Source: Bugulina stolonifera (taxonomy: Eukaryota > Bryozoa > Gymnolaemata > Cheilostomatida > Bugulidae). Taken from it: 64,000 nucleotides of DNA. Positions 43,801 to 58,800 of this stretch are shown here, one piece after another. The notes beneath the pieces were generated by a model. The model was not told where the DNA came from and did not search any database. It worked only from the letters and a program-made list of their open reading frames with translations. How positions within the stretch are numbered: position 1 is the stretch's first letter; every line of letters starts with the position of its first letter. The stretch covers positions 21,987,233 through 22,051,232 of the forward strand of contig OW285188.1 of the NCBI GenBank assembly GCA_935421135.1, in the 5' to 3' direction. The translations under genes were made by a program, and so were the position numbers.

Positions 43801-46800
43801 TTTGTACTGCTTACTGTTTGCAGCCGGGAGTCCTAAGTATCCACCTACATGTAAAATGTAACGAGATAGACACAAACTTATTGCTCTTCGTCATTGGTTA
43901 ATATTTCAAAAGCTAGTTAGAACTATATCATTCTATTGCAAAGAAAATACTCAATCTACAAAAAGTGCTTAATTACCACAGCTCCATATTATTACCGACA
44001 GTTTCGCTACGTTAGCACCATTCATAATCATCACCAAGGGCAAGAGACATACCTTGATTGGTTTTAGTGTTGAAATCTACAGCTGGTCCCAGAGTCTTGT
44101 CAGTCTTGGGTTTAACCAGCTTGAAGTTGGGACCACCTGTTGGAGAGGAGGCAGACCACCCACAGAGGTTGGTGTCAAACGTACAGGAGAGCTTGGTGAC
44201 ATCTGTCAGCAGGCCAGCAGGTGGTACTGCAACGAATAGAGAGAAGACAATATGGAAATAGATTTGACATTATGTAATATTATTCTGCTACCCTGTACCA
44301 ACAGTTCTCCCAAAACTACCCACTCAAAGACCATGCTTTGCTAGTCTTTGGTACATTGGGATGATCCTCTCTTCAAATGGGCAAAATGCCTTTCAAAAAG
44401 AAAGAAAAATCTAAGACTATGTTATGGTTTTAGAGATGACTAATAAATGCAATTTTAAGAGAAGACAACTCAGATTGGCAACACACTTTGCCTGAATGAA
44501 TAGTGTTGGTGTAGTTATTATCTCTATGCTATACACTAGACACTTATCAACAGAACATAGGCTATAAGTATATGCTTCACTTACTTTTACTACAGGGCTT
44601 AGAGTCGAATGTGATGTCATCAACAGCAATATCCCCATATATACCAGCACCAGCAATTCCAGTAATTGATATCTACAAGGTCAATTAGGATTAATACGAG
44701 TATATAACATATACAGTGTATGTACGAGATACATGTACATGTATATAGTGAATGTATAGCCATTTAAGAAAAAAAAAATATGTGCCAAAACATGTAATAA
44801 GGATTAAAACTTATCCAAACAGTTGGTGGGTTTCTCATTAATGTCTAACTAAAACATGCTCAGTTCTGCAAGTTCTACAGTTGATCCTACCCATGCAGTT
44901 GGGTAGGTTGGAACTCAGACTATTGATAATTAACAACATAAATGAAGTTCATTACTTGCTAGAGGAAAAAGCGAGATAGACTATGTACTTACACTGCTTG
45001 TTGAACTGGTGACTGATACAAGCAGTTTCAACCACTTGTCTCCCTGGGAGCCACTGCGCGTCCATATAGTAGTGGACTTACCAGCAGCGTTTTTTCCACT
45101 TATCGTCATTGTACCCACATTGGATCCATACATGTGATAGTAGAGAGATAAACAGCCAGTAGTCACTGCTTTAGGGAACTTGTACGACATGATAGCCCTA
45201 TCTCCAGCCTTTCGTGGTCTACTAGTCTCAATATACATGTACCGTCCCTTACCACTAGTGTGGTCTCCAGATGGACCTGTCAGCATAATAAAGCGTTCTC
45301 ACCATATCATTGTAATAGTATTCGTACAAGCAACCAATTACCTGGCAGCATAACGTCTGTACAAATTCACAACTATTTTCTCATGATTTCCATGCATGTG
45401 TAGGCTATACACGAAATTCAAGTGTTTGTTGTGTTAAACCAGCCGTAGGAATAGAGAACATTCGTGTTAGAGATTAATGTGGAAGTTATTTTTATAAGAA
45501 AACCAGCCAACAACCTATTTGTAGGATTACCTGTGTTTCCAGTTGATGTTCTTCCCTTGGCTGGTCTCCAGTTAAACTGGTCACCGCTATCTTGCACCCA
45601 GCCACAGGTAGTAGAATCAAAGTTACAGTCAATGCCCTTTCCAGACCCGGAAGGAGTGACAGTAGTCGGCTTAGTAGTAGTTGGCGGGGTCCTGACTGTA
45701 GTGGGTTTAGTTGGGGCAGCAGTTGTGACCTTGGCAGCCGATGGTGTGACTAGTAAAATGCAAAATCTTTAATCATCATACTTCAAATAACTTAAAGTAT
45801 GCCTGCAGATTCAACCCCAAAGTTATCATCATCATGAATATAGTTATGAATATCTCAATCAGGATAAGGCAACTCACAATTATTCAAAAATGCAAGCATA
45901 CCATAACTCGGCCTACTTGTAACTAAATATAAACTAATATGAGCACAATAATCAAGTCCTAAAACATATATACATAGGTATACATGTATATACATGTATA
46001 TACATGTATATACATGTATATACATGTATATACATGTATATACATGTATATACATGTATATACATGTATATACATGTATATACATGTATATACATGTATA
46101 TACATGTATATACATGTATAAAATCTTAACCGATATAATAGAAATGTTTGAAAATATTGAAAACTTTGAAATATTTGAAAACTCATTAAGCACAACGATT
46201 GTGTTTCCACTGTACTACACAATATAGAACAACGGATCAAATCAAACCAGTATACTCACGAGTGCATCTCTTCTCTTGAATCAAAATATCGTCCAATGAG
46301 ATATCACCGTACACTGTCCGCCCAACAGTCGCTTCAAATTTGATCTGCAACACAAAATGTTTGCTAACAACTCAGTAAAGGCGTAGATGAGGGTCTACTT
46401 GTACATTTGGTGTGTCCTTTTCGGCGGAAAGTTATGTAACATAAAACCAATCACATTGGATTAACGAATAGCAAAGTCAGATGGGCTGATTGAGTCGTTA
46501 ATGAACTTACCTGATAGTCTTGGGTCCAATCAGCTGCTGACACAGGTACAGTAGCCTGGAGCCAACTCTGACCCTTTTCCCCGGAGACGGACCAAACAAT
46601 GGAAGACTTCCTGTTGTTTGGAGAGTTGATCATTACATTCAAGGTACCGACACCGCTACCAGCCATATGATACCTGCGATAGAGACAAGTACATAAAGCA
46701 TCACATAACATACTGTAGATAGGAGGGTAGGATGGTGATACTAAAGACGAGACAAACTATATTTGAACCGTAGATCTTGCTGAATCCTATACCAAGGATG

Positions 46801-49800
46801 TAGCAACCTTCTAATTTTCACCAAAGTTTACAATTACAGCGATGTGTACAGTGATTTTCGATGGTTCAAACTCAGTTCAATAGAAACAGAGTTTAACTCG
46901 TAGAATGTGTTTGTTTGTTCTATTTAGCGACTTCATCTAATTAACATCCACCTAAACATCAGCCGGTAGTATGAGGAGCTCATGGAATCGAGTACCAGGT
47001 TGACTGCAGTGGAAACTCACTGATAGTGGTCAAGTAGCCAAATAGTAACAAAGACAGTGAGAATATAAATTAGAAAACCTTTAGTATCATCTACATGTAA
47101 TTATAATAGTGAATAAAGTTACCAGAAAGTAACACAGCGGTCTTTTCCAGGTTTAAATGAAGGAGAAATGAGTATAGCGTTATCTCCTGTCCTACGGGGA
47201 GCACTAGCTTCAATATATACGTAGGATCCTGCCAAGTAATAGATATATACACGTGCATTGTATATATACGAGTATACACAAAACCTTGTCAAGTAATAGA
47301 TAGTAATACAGGTACATAGAGGAACTTTGATAAATAATAGACATGATTCAATTGATATAAGAAATATCTAGAAACAATAATCAGAGAGCTTAGAGCTCAT
47401 TGTAGGGTTACATTCATCCAGTTTGAGTTGGATAGATATGTCGGCCAATATTAAATATATAACTACTTAATTGCTGCTTTACAGAGTTAACAAACTAATA
47501 TCCTACCGATGCTAGAGCCAGTAGTATGGTCAGTAGTTGGTCCAGTATTGGATGATGATGTCACACCTTTGTTTCTTGCCCAATCAAACAGATCCTCCTT
47601 TCCATTCTGAGCATTAGACCACCCACAGTAATCCTTATCGAATGTGCAGTCACCTAAAGCAGACACATAAAATCAAGAATCGCATATTTTAACCAATTCA
47701 GACATTCAAATGTTTATGTAGAAGCAATGAACTGCATCAAAGTGGATTTTATATCAAAATCAGGTAATACCTGGACCGGTATTAGCTTGCTTGCCACTGC
47801 ACAAACCATCCTCAAGTTTGAACCCATCTATAGCAATATCTCCGGCAGCACCTGACCCTGTAGTAGCCTGTACCAGCACATTCCAGTCTCTGGCTTGTAG
47901 GGCAGCAGGCACACTGACTCGAGTAAGCAGCCATTTGTCTCCCTTGTTACCTAACAATATTACATTCATGTTTTAAGACCCTATGAAGCAACTTTACACT
48001 CGATGTACTCGCATAACCTCACCATATACATTGTATATTTAGATACATCCTTTGTACAACTTATGTTAAGTTGGACAGTGGTTACAACTGCTGGAATGAT
48101 ACGATACTGAAAGCGTTATACAATGCATTATCAGAGCAGAGGATAGTTAAATCCCTCATACTATATCTATTAGCACATCACCCAATACTAAAACATGTAA
48201 ATGGTAGTCGACCATGGCATGCATGAGAAGTTCTTTGTTATTACGTCGCCAGTACGGTAAACACCTCTCCCCTACCTAAATCATATAGAGAAAGAAGCAC
48301 ATGGGGGGAAGGAAAATAGAAATGGTGAGCTTCCATACTATGTAAACACTGACTGACTGAATTCGCAATTCTCAGAGAACCGTTCAACTTGATAGAATAA
48401 CTTTGAGGATGAACACTAATACATGTACATACCAGAAGTTCCCCATAGAGTTCTGGTAGCAGAACCTGTCTTTAACAGAATATCCAGACTTCCAATATTC
48501 CTTCCATACATGTGATACCAGAGGTTGATGCACTTGTCCACTTTATATTTAAACAGGGGAGATAATAGCTGAGCCTTCCACCCCTTGTTAGTCAAGCTGG
48601 TCTCTGTGTAGAGGTAGAACCCTTTTCCTGTACCAGAGCTCTGATCAGTGGTTGGTCCAGTACCCCGAGAAGAAGTTGAACCAGATGCCAGAGTCCAATC
48701 AAAGTTATCTGACTTCAACTATATGGGATAAATAAATGATACAGCTAAATACCTGCAATCAAGTTCTAGAGTAAAGTAGTAACTGTGCAGTATAAAGAAC
48801 TTACATATAGTTGAACATAAATCAGCATGAGCAGAAAAACTTACATCATATGTTACAGCAAACTTACTTTTATGAAACATTACTGTATGCAGCTGTCACC
48901 AGAGTTACTGAAGAAAAATAACATTACCATAAAGTAACTTTTATCAATTAATCTATGATGATGCCCATACCTGTGTCCAACCACATAGCAGAGGGTCTTC
49001 AAAATCACAAGCATCTGCTGTTAGTGGTGCACATGCTCCGTTAGAAAGAACAAGATCGTCTATAGCAATATCTCCCTTGAAATTCACACCTCTTACCCCT
49101 TCTATCACAATCTACAAAAGATTGCTGAGGAATATAGTAAAATTCACGAATGATTTATCAACGCATATCACTTAGAACTGACAGATTCTGAACTAAATTT
49201 GCAAAGAAGATCGCGTTGCAATATCCATACGAAATTGATGAATAGTGTGAAACCAACAGACACTAATTTAAATGTATTATTGGTAAGTTAAATAGGCTCT
49301 CTCCCTCTAGTATTGCAATGACTACTAAATGGCCACAGCAGGTAAGTAGGCATATGGTTTACATATGGAATAAGCGTATGGCAACAGCAGGTCGGTAAGC
49401 ATATGGTTCACACATAGAATAAGCGTACATTAAAGTCTGTGGTTGCATCTATCGTTATTTCACTCTGCTTCCAGACATTTCCTTGATTTCCTTTACGGGT
49501 CCAGAGAGCTCTACCTAGTAGTCCACCGTTCCTCTTGGCGTATATGTTCAGATCCTCAATATCCGAGCCCCACATGTGGTACCAGAATGAGAAACAGTAC
49601 GACCCTGACCTGTGGGTATATATACACTTACATGTACATGGATTGCAAAAAACAACTTATATCAAGTGTACATGTACACATAAAATATGAGTTATAAATA
49701 AAACATTACAAGTTATTGACAAGCATGTAATATAAAGTAGCCATACCTTTTATGCTCCCATATGGAATAGTTTGGTCATTTAAATTAGGATATGGTAATA

Positions 49801-52800
49801 TTGGAATAGCGCATATAACATAGACGTACATTACAATGCATAATATATCATTAAGCACTCCTGCACTTCAATACATAAAGTACCATTTTTTGTTCAAACT
49901 CTAAAATTAAACACTCTGGAGTTCAAATCATCATTAATAATGTAGAAGCACTTTTGTTAACTGTAAATTGACTGAGTACCATACTTACTTCTGCTTAGCA
50001 ATGGTGGGAGACTGTAGCTGTGCCTTGTCTCCATTACGCCTTGGTGCAGACGTTTCAATGAACATGTAATATCCTGTACCGGAAGTGTGGTCGGCACCGG
50101 GACCCGTACTTCCTGTGCCAGTTGGTCTATTCTGTCTTTTCCAATCGAATTGATCACCTAGTAAGAAATACAGAGAGTAATGATGGGTATTTGATGACCA
50201 ACACCACACGAGAACAAATAATAATATGTTCGAGTATATATAAAAACAAGCCAGAGGTACGTGTGATTTAGTATAGTTACCCTTCAGCTCAATCCATCCA
50301 CATCGATCAGTCTCAAAGTCACAGCTTGTCCTGGCATTAGGGGAAGGAGTTGTCGTACCAGGAACTGTCATGGTCGACTTAGGGACGGCCACTTGAGAGT
50401 TAGCTGGCATTGCTACAGTGTACATGTATAATACAACAGTATTGGAGAATTGCCTCCACAACTTATCAATGGGTTTGGTATAACCAGATAAAATTGCTAT
50501 ACATGTACAAAATGGTCATAAAATATAACAACAAAGATAAGCTAACAAAAGGCCGTAATCATAGCATACATCATGTTGTATCAAATAAACAAATCTTTTC
50601 AATTCTACAAGTTCTAATATAGGTAGATTTCTCTAAAAAAAACTTCTGGAGTATAATATTGATATCTATATGAACCATGAAACTAATATCAGGTTATAAG
50701 TAATTAATACTATACTATACAATTGCATTTATATTAGTTATCATAGTATTGAATAGTTACAGTGCTATAGCAACTCACGTGCACAAGAAGTAGTAGGTGA
50801 GTATGTGATGTCATCAATTGCTATATCACCGAGGATTCCTTTACCTCTGATACCCTCGATGACAAGAGAGAAGGTGGACGCAGACGTGATACCTACTTTA
50901 CCCTGGAGCCACTTGTCACTTTGTCTACCACTCAAACTCCACATCAATGCATCACCTGTACCTGTAGATGTACGTGTAAAACATATGGAGTGTTGGATAC
51001 TTGGGAGTTATCCTCTTATTATGCATACGTATGAGCTAAGAGAAGATAACTATTAGAATTGCCAAATAGTATTAGTTTTCATAGACTTTACACACTCTTC
51101 TTAACCTTGCCTTCATTGAATGATAGTTATTCTACATTAATCACGAAACTGTACAAGGTTTATTAGATTCCCCACTGTAATTATTATATGAACAATCGTC
51201 TGCCTGCTTACCTGGACGACGGAGATGTAAGTTCAAAGTGCCGATGTCATTACCATCCATATGATACCAGAACGTGAGACAGCTGCCTTTAGTTGCTGGT
51301 AAGTTAGTGCTGACGTACAGAGCATTCTGTCCTGCTGTCTTTGGGCTGCTTGTCTCCAGAAACATGTACTTTCCTACATATAAGTTAAACCATGAGCTAT
51401 TATATGACGTGTTATGATAGGACTAGTTACATATAATTAAACACAGTTTATATAGATATACATATACAGCATTGGAAGGTATGCTCCTAAGCATATTATA
51501 ATGGAAATAGTCTCATTTCTATGTTATAGACAATGAGTACTAATAGGCAATCAATGTCTCAATATTCTTATTACTTATATTAATACTACCAATTACTGTA
51601 GTAAAGGATAAATACGCCAATTGTTAAGAGCAGTGTATGCTGTCTATGAAAAGTTGGTAAGCATATAATCTAGGCATCTGTTGTATATGTAGATATTCTT
51701 TACTTACCCGTAACACTGTTCAGGGTATGATCCTGGCTTGGACCAGTGTTAGCTGTTGGTGTATTCTTATTAGTTATTATCCAATCATAGATATCATTAG
51801 TCTTTGTGTTCGACCAACCAATACAGTCCGTTTCAAAAGTACAATCAACTAAAATAGAGTTACATGTACATAAAATCAAGTGCATGCATAACATAACATG
51901 AAGAAAATTAGCTTATGATTTATAACAATAATAGACAATGTAAGATATACAAAATACATATATACATGAATATACATTGTACAATCACAGTTATACTTTT
52001 AGGTTAGTTCTACATGTATATTGCACCACTATTAGCGGTGTGAACAAACAATATTGATAGAATATCATACTCGGCATGGTGCTCTACCAATGATAAGAAT
52101 AACCCTCATACTTGAGCTCCTTTCTCATAAATAATTACAAGTAGAATGAAATATTTATATGAAATTATTACCTACCTCCATTATCTCCAGACGAGAGACA
52201 AGCCTGGCCAGTCTGAACTGTGACATCATCAATGGCGATATCTCCCTGCCATCCGCTGCCCCTTACTCCTTCAAATACTATCTGGAACGGGTTAGAGGTC
52301 ACAGCCAGTGGTAACTTCACCTGAGCACTCACCCACTTGTCACCGTGGTTACCAGACTGCTTCCAGATAGGGGAACCGAGAGCAGCCCCTACCTACAATC
52401 AAAACTTGACTTATAGCATACTTAGCCTTATGGTTGAATATTTCTTACTTATTTGAATAGCTGGTACATGTATATGGCAATGATGAAGATCTCACAGGTA
52501 GCCTAAAGGCAAAGTTTCTGTAAGTTGAAATTATTGTGTCATTAGTGAATTGTCCAGGCAGGGAACATTTCCATCTCGTATTATAATTATAGGAAACCTT
52601 TCCAATTCCTCATGAAGACAATCTCTAAAATATTTTACAATCATTTCAGCTTTTAGGGAACAAGGTACACATATGTCAACTCGGTTATCCTAGTCATAAT
52701 AGAAAGAAAGAAATAACAATGTACACTCTATTACATAGCTACAGTACAGTTGTTTTCACTATTCAGCATGCATATCTCAGGTTAAATGTGAAACTCAGGA

Positions 52801-55800
52801 GTAATAAATGTGACAGATTAGTGTGCGAATCTATTTAACACATATACATATAGGTTTCTGATATTACCTTAGCATAGACATTGAGGGTTCCTGTAGCAGT
52901 ACCATACATGTGGTAATAGAAGAGAATACATGTGTCTCCATTCATATTCAACAGAGGGGAGACAAGTCTAGTCTTATCTCCAGGCTTTCTTCCAGATGCT
53001 TCGACATACATGTATTCGCCTACATAACAGTGAGCAGTAATACAGTAATGCTAGTATTGTAGAAACAGGAAGCCAAAATAATATGCAAAAATAAGGCCAA
53101 TCATCACAGCAGTGCAGTTTGGGCCCCCAAATAGTGTACTGACTGGTGGCAGCTTCCAGCCAAGAAAAATCTAGCAAAGAGTGCTTAGTAGTTCGGAGTA
53201 AAGGAGTAATGCTTCTATCAAGTCCTTGTAATATAGTACTATCATTGAATTATATCTCTCCTTACCCACATCTTTGTTACATACTATATATACACTTGGT
53301 ACTTACCCTGGCTAGTGCCGTAGGTGTGGTCATTTGTTGGACCAGTGCCAGAAGATGAAGTAGTTCTAGACTTTCGGTTCCAGTCAAAGTCGTCTTTAGT
53401 ATCTTGAGAAAACCTGAAAGTTATTTTATAGAGAAATGAATTGGGTTACATCAGACAAAATGCCTAGTACAATATAGTTCATTATGCTACATGCTATAAT
53501 GGAAACATTTAGCCTTAAAAAAACTTGATATTTATATTTATACAAGTACATGTACATCTGTGTACCTATACAGTTATAATATCATTATGGCATAAAGTAG
53601 TTGTGTAGTTGTGTATAAGTTGTATATGAAACACGCTCTAACTAGCAGATTCAAACCAGGATTGGCTATATTTAGCATTAGCATCTAACACTTTGTGGTA
53701 ACTACGTCGTTTGGCTGTACCATGAGGTCTGATATAATTACAACCTAATTCTATGTATAAGTATTATACATTGTATATGTACAACATGTACATGTGCGGT
53801 GCAGTTCAAACACTGGGTCACAATTCAATACTAAAATTAAAGACATCATATTAACAATAATTTAATTTACTAATATTATACATGTACATAAATTCATTGC
53901 GTAGCTTTGACTGCCCTCTTGTAAAATACTAGAATATTGGCATAACAGATACTTTGCTTCTCACAAATAACCACATACACATACATGTACCATGTACATT
54001 GTAGTTCTACTTCATATTTGCTGGTCTAGTAGGTTTACTCACCCACATAGGCGCACATTCTCAAAGTCACAGGTGAATTTGTCTGTTGTGTTGTCTTGCT
54101 TGAAAGAGGAACAACTAACTGGGGTGTACATAACGTCATCTATTGCTATATCTCCTTTTCCGTATCCACCGCTCATTGCCTCAATACCGATCTGAATAAG
54201 AGGAGTATGATATATAATCCAATGCTATGTCTAGTTTACATATTGAATAGAGTGGAAACTCTGTTATCAATTTATCAAATTCCACTAATTTATGTAAAGA
54301 GCGATATTCTCTATTAATTTGTCATTGCTCCCCGTCTCAACCTTATTGCCAACACACAGTTGTAGAATCTAAGGCTACCATAGGTTGTCCACTACCTCAC
54401 CTAGCAGGAAATATATACCTAAGGAACAAAGCTGTACAACTGGAAAAGGTGCTACGGGAGAAGCTGAATAAATGCAGAACTAACATTATTTAAAAGTTCA
54501 AAAAGTATAACTTTAAAAGGATGTAAAATAATGTAAATCGATTACATAATAAATAATAAAATAAAACATGGCAACGATTCTAGAAACATCACATTGAGGA
54601 TAATCCATCACAAATAGTTACTCTGTACAGCGTATAGCCACAACAGTATTATGCATTCTACAAGTCACATACCTTGTATGTCCCGGCAACCTTAAAATCA
54701 ACCTGAGCAAATCTCCACTTGTCTCCTTGGGTGCTCTTTTTAGTCCAATAAGTTTGTTGTCGAAGTTTAGCCTCTGTAAACACTCTGAGAGAGCCAATAG
54801 TGCTGCCGTACATGTGGTACCAGAAGCTGAGGCAGCCGGTTGGACCGGATTGGTCTGGTGACATCAGGACTGCCTTGCTGCCTGTCCTTGCTAATGTTGT
54901 CTCAATGAAAGCAAATTGTCCCTCTGAAATAGAAAAGGGTGTTTTCAAATGCCACCAACTCCTTTCTAAGATACTAACGAATTTAATGCATATTTATGAC
55001 CAACGGTTAGTGTACCTATCACATGTATTACAGGTGAAAATTGCTAAATGTGTGAAGTAGAACATATCAGAGAGTTTTGGCGGACCGATTTCCACACTTA
55101 CTTCCAGAAGTGTGATCGGCTGATGGTCCGGTCTTGGTGGTGAGTGTCGGGCCATTCTGCAGAGACCAATCAAAGTCATCGGATTTAGACTGTGTCCATG
55201 CACATGTATCGATATCAAAGTCACATGATACAGTCGGAGGACCTACAACAATGGTATATCTAGATAACACTTGGCACCAATAAATGTAAGATGGAGTCTT
55301 GCTGTTCTGGAAGATAGAACAGTATAATGAACTATGAATCACTATTACATGACTTGTATCTAAAAATGTGCACCTGACAATAACTAAAATTGTCAACCAT
55401 CATTCATGGTATGTACATGTTATGTTTCCTGTCAAATATGCAAGCTACCTAGTAAAACAAAAAAAATAGATATTCACACCTCATTCACAAGATAAAATGA
55501 AGATATGAATAAATTTGTACAGTTGAGTCACCACTCAGAGTAGGAATTGCAGTTGTGGCCGAGTGGTTAAGGCGATTGACTAGAAATCAATTGGGCTCTG
55601 CCCGCACAGGTTCGAATCCTGTCAACTGCGAATATATTTTTACAATTGTTTAACAACCAAGAATTCCAGTTGAATAGTACAGAAATAGAAATTTAACAGG
55701 CCAACTAAAATCCGTAACAACTACATGTAATTTAATAATATGTTACATTTTACTGTCATGATCCCCAAAAATGTAGACCAGCTGTGTGAATAATCTACAT

Positions 55801-58800
55801 GTACATACACGTTTATGTTATAAACATGCAGGGGTGATATATCACTAACCCCAATACTGCCATACTTACCAACTGGTTTGGCTGTAGATGTAGGTATAGC
55901 CGTTGGTGGTTTTGTGCTAGTTGTAGTTGTTGTGGTAGTAGTCGCTGTAGCATCAGCAGGAACGGCTGGAAACACAGAACATTGTGAAATGTGAACCCCT
56001 ATATAAATTACTTATACAATATTGCTAATATAGGAGATATAACTACAAGGGTATGTAGACAGGTAACTATACTAGTTGTTTGCATGTCCCTCCTAAATTG
56101 CAAGAATTACAATTCAGAGCTTTATCTGCTAAAGTAACAAAAAATACATGTAGACACACAATTCAAAGTGCTCGCAGGTTGCTGGAGTATTTTAAAATCG
56201 ACACTCACTCGCACATTGGCCTGGCACTTGTCGAATATCGTCCAGTCCAATGTCTCCTGTGACGCCATTCCCTCTAATTGCCTCAAACACAATCTGTAGA
56301 AACAGAGCATAGTATATATGTTCCGTCAACATAAACGATTAACTGGGGCCTAAAAATATATCACTGTTATACTGAAAACCAGGGGAGTATAAAGAACGCA
56401 GGCTTGAATATGCCCTTCCGTACCTGGAAATTACTTGTCTGTGCAGGAATCATCACAGTGCCTCTGTTCCACTTGTCACCTTTGTCACCTTGTTGTAGCC
56501 AAATGCCTATCTCAGATGAGCTGGTCTTAATCAGAATCTTCAGAGAGCCTATACAATAATCCCAAAATATGACATAATCAGGATTCATCTACTGAAACTG
56601 TGTCTACACCAATATATGAGTGTGGAAACTCTACCATACACATAGTCATGGGTAATACGCATTCAATAATAATAATATACATGCACATATTTGGAATTAT
56701 CTTCTCTTTTGCTATCCCCTTATTTGAGTATAATTCAGTTCTTCAACTTTTCACGTGACAGTGACACATAAAATGATATGAAAGAAAACTAAAAACAATC
56801 ACTGACCTATTGCCTTGCCCTTCATATGGTAGTAAAATTGGAGGCAGTTGTTTAGCTTGGTGGGATCATTGCTATAACCCACAAGTCGAGCTTTATCACC
56901 TGTTCTTCTTGGCTGGCTAGCTTCTATGTACACATATTGACCTTGAATAGAAAGACAAACATGGTTAACAATAAAAATAATATATAAATAATGTCAAATA
57001 CCACATTATATACATGTTGTTGTAAAACATCATCATAATGTAATCCTGATTTTGATTCCAAATCTAAATCATGATAGTTGAAACAATAAGTTAAAAAGAT
57101 GATACTAAGAATTTCTTTGCTTCATTTGCATATTCACAAAAACAAATTGCTCCAACTGAAAAAATTTTTAAATTCTGACCTTTTTAATAGCTGAATTAGT
57201 TACTATTCGAATGAGCAAAGTAGCCCTGGTACATGGGTAAACATTCTAAAGCATTGCGGTATTTCTGGTTGTTTCTACATGTATATTATAACAAATTTGT
57301 AAAAAATAAACTAGCTGAGAGCATGCATAAGCAGTTGTGGCCGAGTGGTTAAGGCGATTGACTAGAAATCAATTGGGCTCTGCCCGCACAGGTTCGAATC
57401 CTGTCAACTGCGAATATTTTTTATCGTTGCGAGTTGCATTGCTGTTCGCATGTTGCTAAAGAACTCATTGGGATAGGCTACTGACACTGAATATAGTTTT
57501 TGAAGAGTGAACAAAATAACTTCATTTTACTAATTAACTGTAAAACATTTTCAGCTCCATCCTACTATACCCATGTATAAAAATCCATTAATTAAGGAAA
57601 TACTCATACCATTCTTGGTGCCGAGAGTGTGATCAACAGAAGGACCAGTATTGGTGCTGCCAGTTGCGCCTTTATTCAACGACCAATCAAAATCATCTCC
57701 GACTAAAGTGTTTCTGAACGCACAGAGGCCGGTCTCAAAGGTGCAAGTTGTGAGAGAAGGGCATTGGCCTTGTGTGGCAGACAAGAGCTCAATGTCATCT
57801 AGACCGATGTCACCGTATAGTCCACTACCAACCTTTCCTTCAAAGATTACCTGTAGACACAGCATTAGTAGAGTAAGAACCTGGAGTAAATACAGTGATA
57901 AATATAAATTATCCCAAACAATACATATTCTATTGTCACAACATTATATTCTACACGTACATGGTGATTGGTTATTATTTAAAGTGGATACCTGGTAAGG
58001 TCCCTTAGTGTTAATAGACATCATTCCCAGGTTCCACTCTTCTCCAACTTCCCCTTTCTTAGTCCATCTGGGGTACTTGGCTCTTCCCTTCTCTTGAGTA
58101 TATACAACCAGAGAGCCAATGTCTTTCCCTTTCATATGATAATAGAATTGCAAGCACCTGCGACCAGCTGGAAACATCCCTGTTACCAAGTTAGCCACAT
58201 CTCCTTGAACTCTGGGAGCAGATGATTCTATGAACAGGTACTTGCCTACAAGAAAAAGGAACACAATTCAAATTGAGCTGTTGTATTGGAAAACTTCAGT
58301 ACTACAATGCATCACTGCTTGGCAAACAGAAGTAAGTAGTATTATAAGACTATGAACGTTCCATAGTTAGCAGTGTATATGATACTTTTATATATGGATT
58401 GTTGTCGGTGGGTCGTAGCAGCCTTGAGATAGCCTTAGAGAGATAGTTTATCAAATTATTCTGTTAGCCACTAGATTAATAAATATCACACCGTTTGAAG
58501 ACCCAGTAGTGTGATCGTAAACGGGCCCGGTCTGTGAAGTTCCAGTACTTTTTTGGTGCAGTGTCCAATCAAATTGATCATCCCCAGCTTGGCTCCACCC
58601 GCATAAACTACCACCTTCAAAGTCACATTGAGTGAACACTGGGGCAGGAGTAGACTTTCCAGGAGCAGCTGTTGCTGTGACGACTAAAATATGAAAACGT
58701 ATCAATTATAGAGTCTGAGATCATCAGCTGGGTAAATGTTATACTTGTATATTATTTGTCAGGGTCAAACTATGTGAATAATATGTACATGTACCTCCAC

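Noticed and set aside
42964..43875. 303-codon ORF extending exon 43595-43844
   Set aside because: The exon ends at a GTATGT donor; the extension is the 36-bp minisatellite ([12 protein letters not shown] units) and the next MAM segment follows after splicing.
45855..46240. Tyr/His/Ile-rich ORFs on both strands
   Set aside because: Translation of the 10-bp palindromic array.
46735..46850. tRNA-like element near 46770
   Set aside because: A B-box-like GGTTCAAAT on the minus strand, but no convincing stems or tail; too weak to list as a feature.
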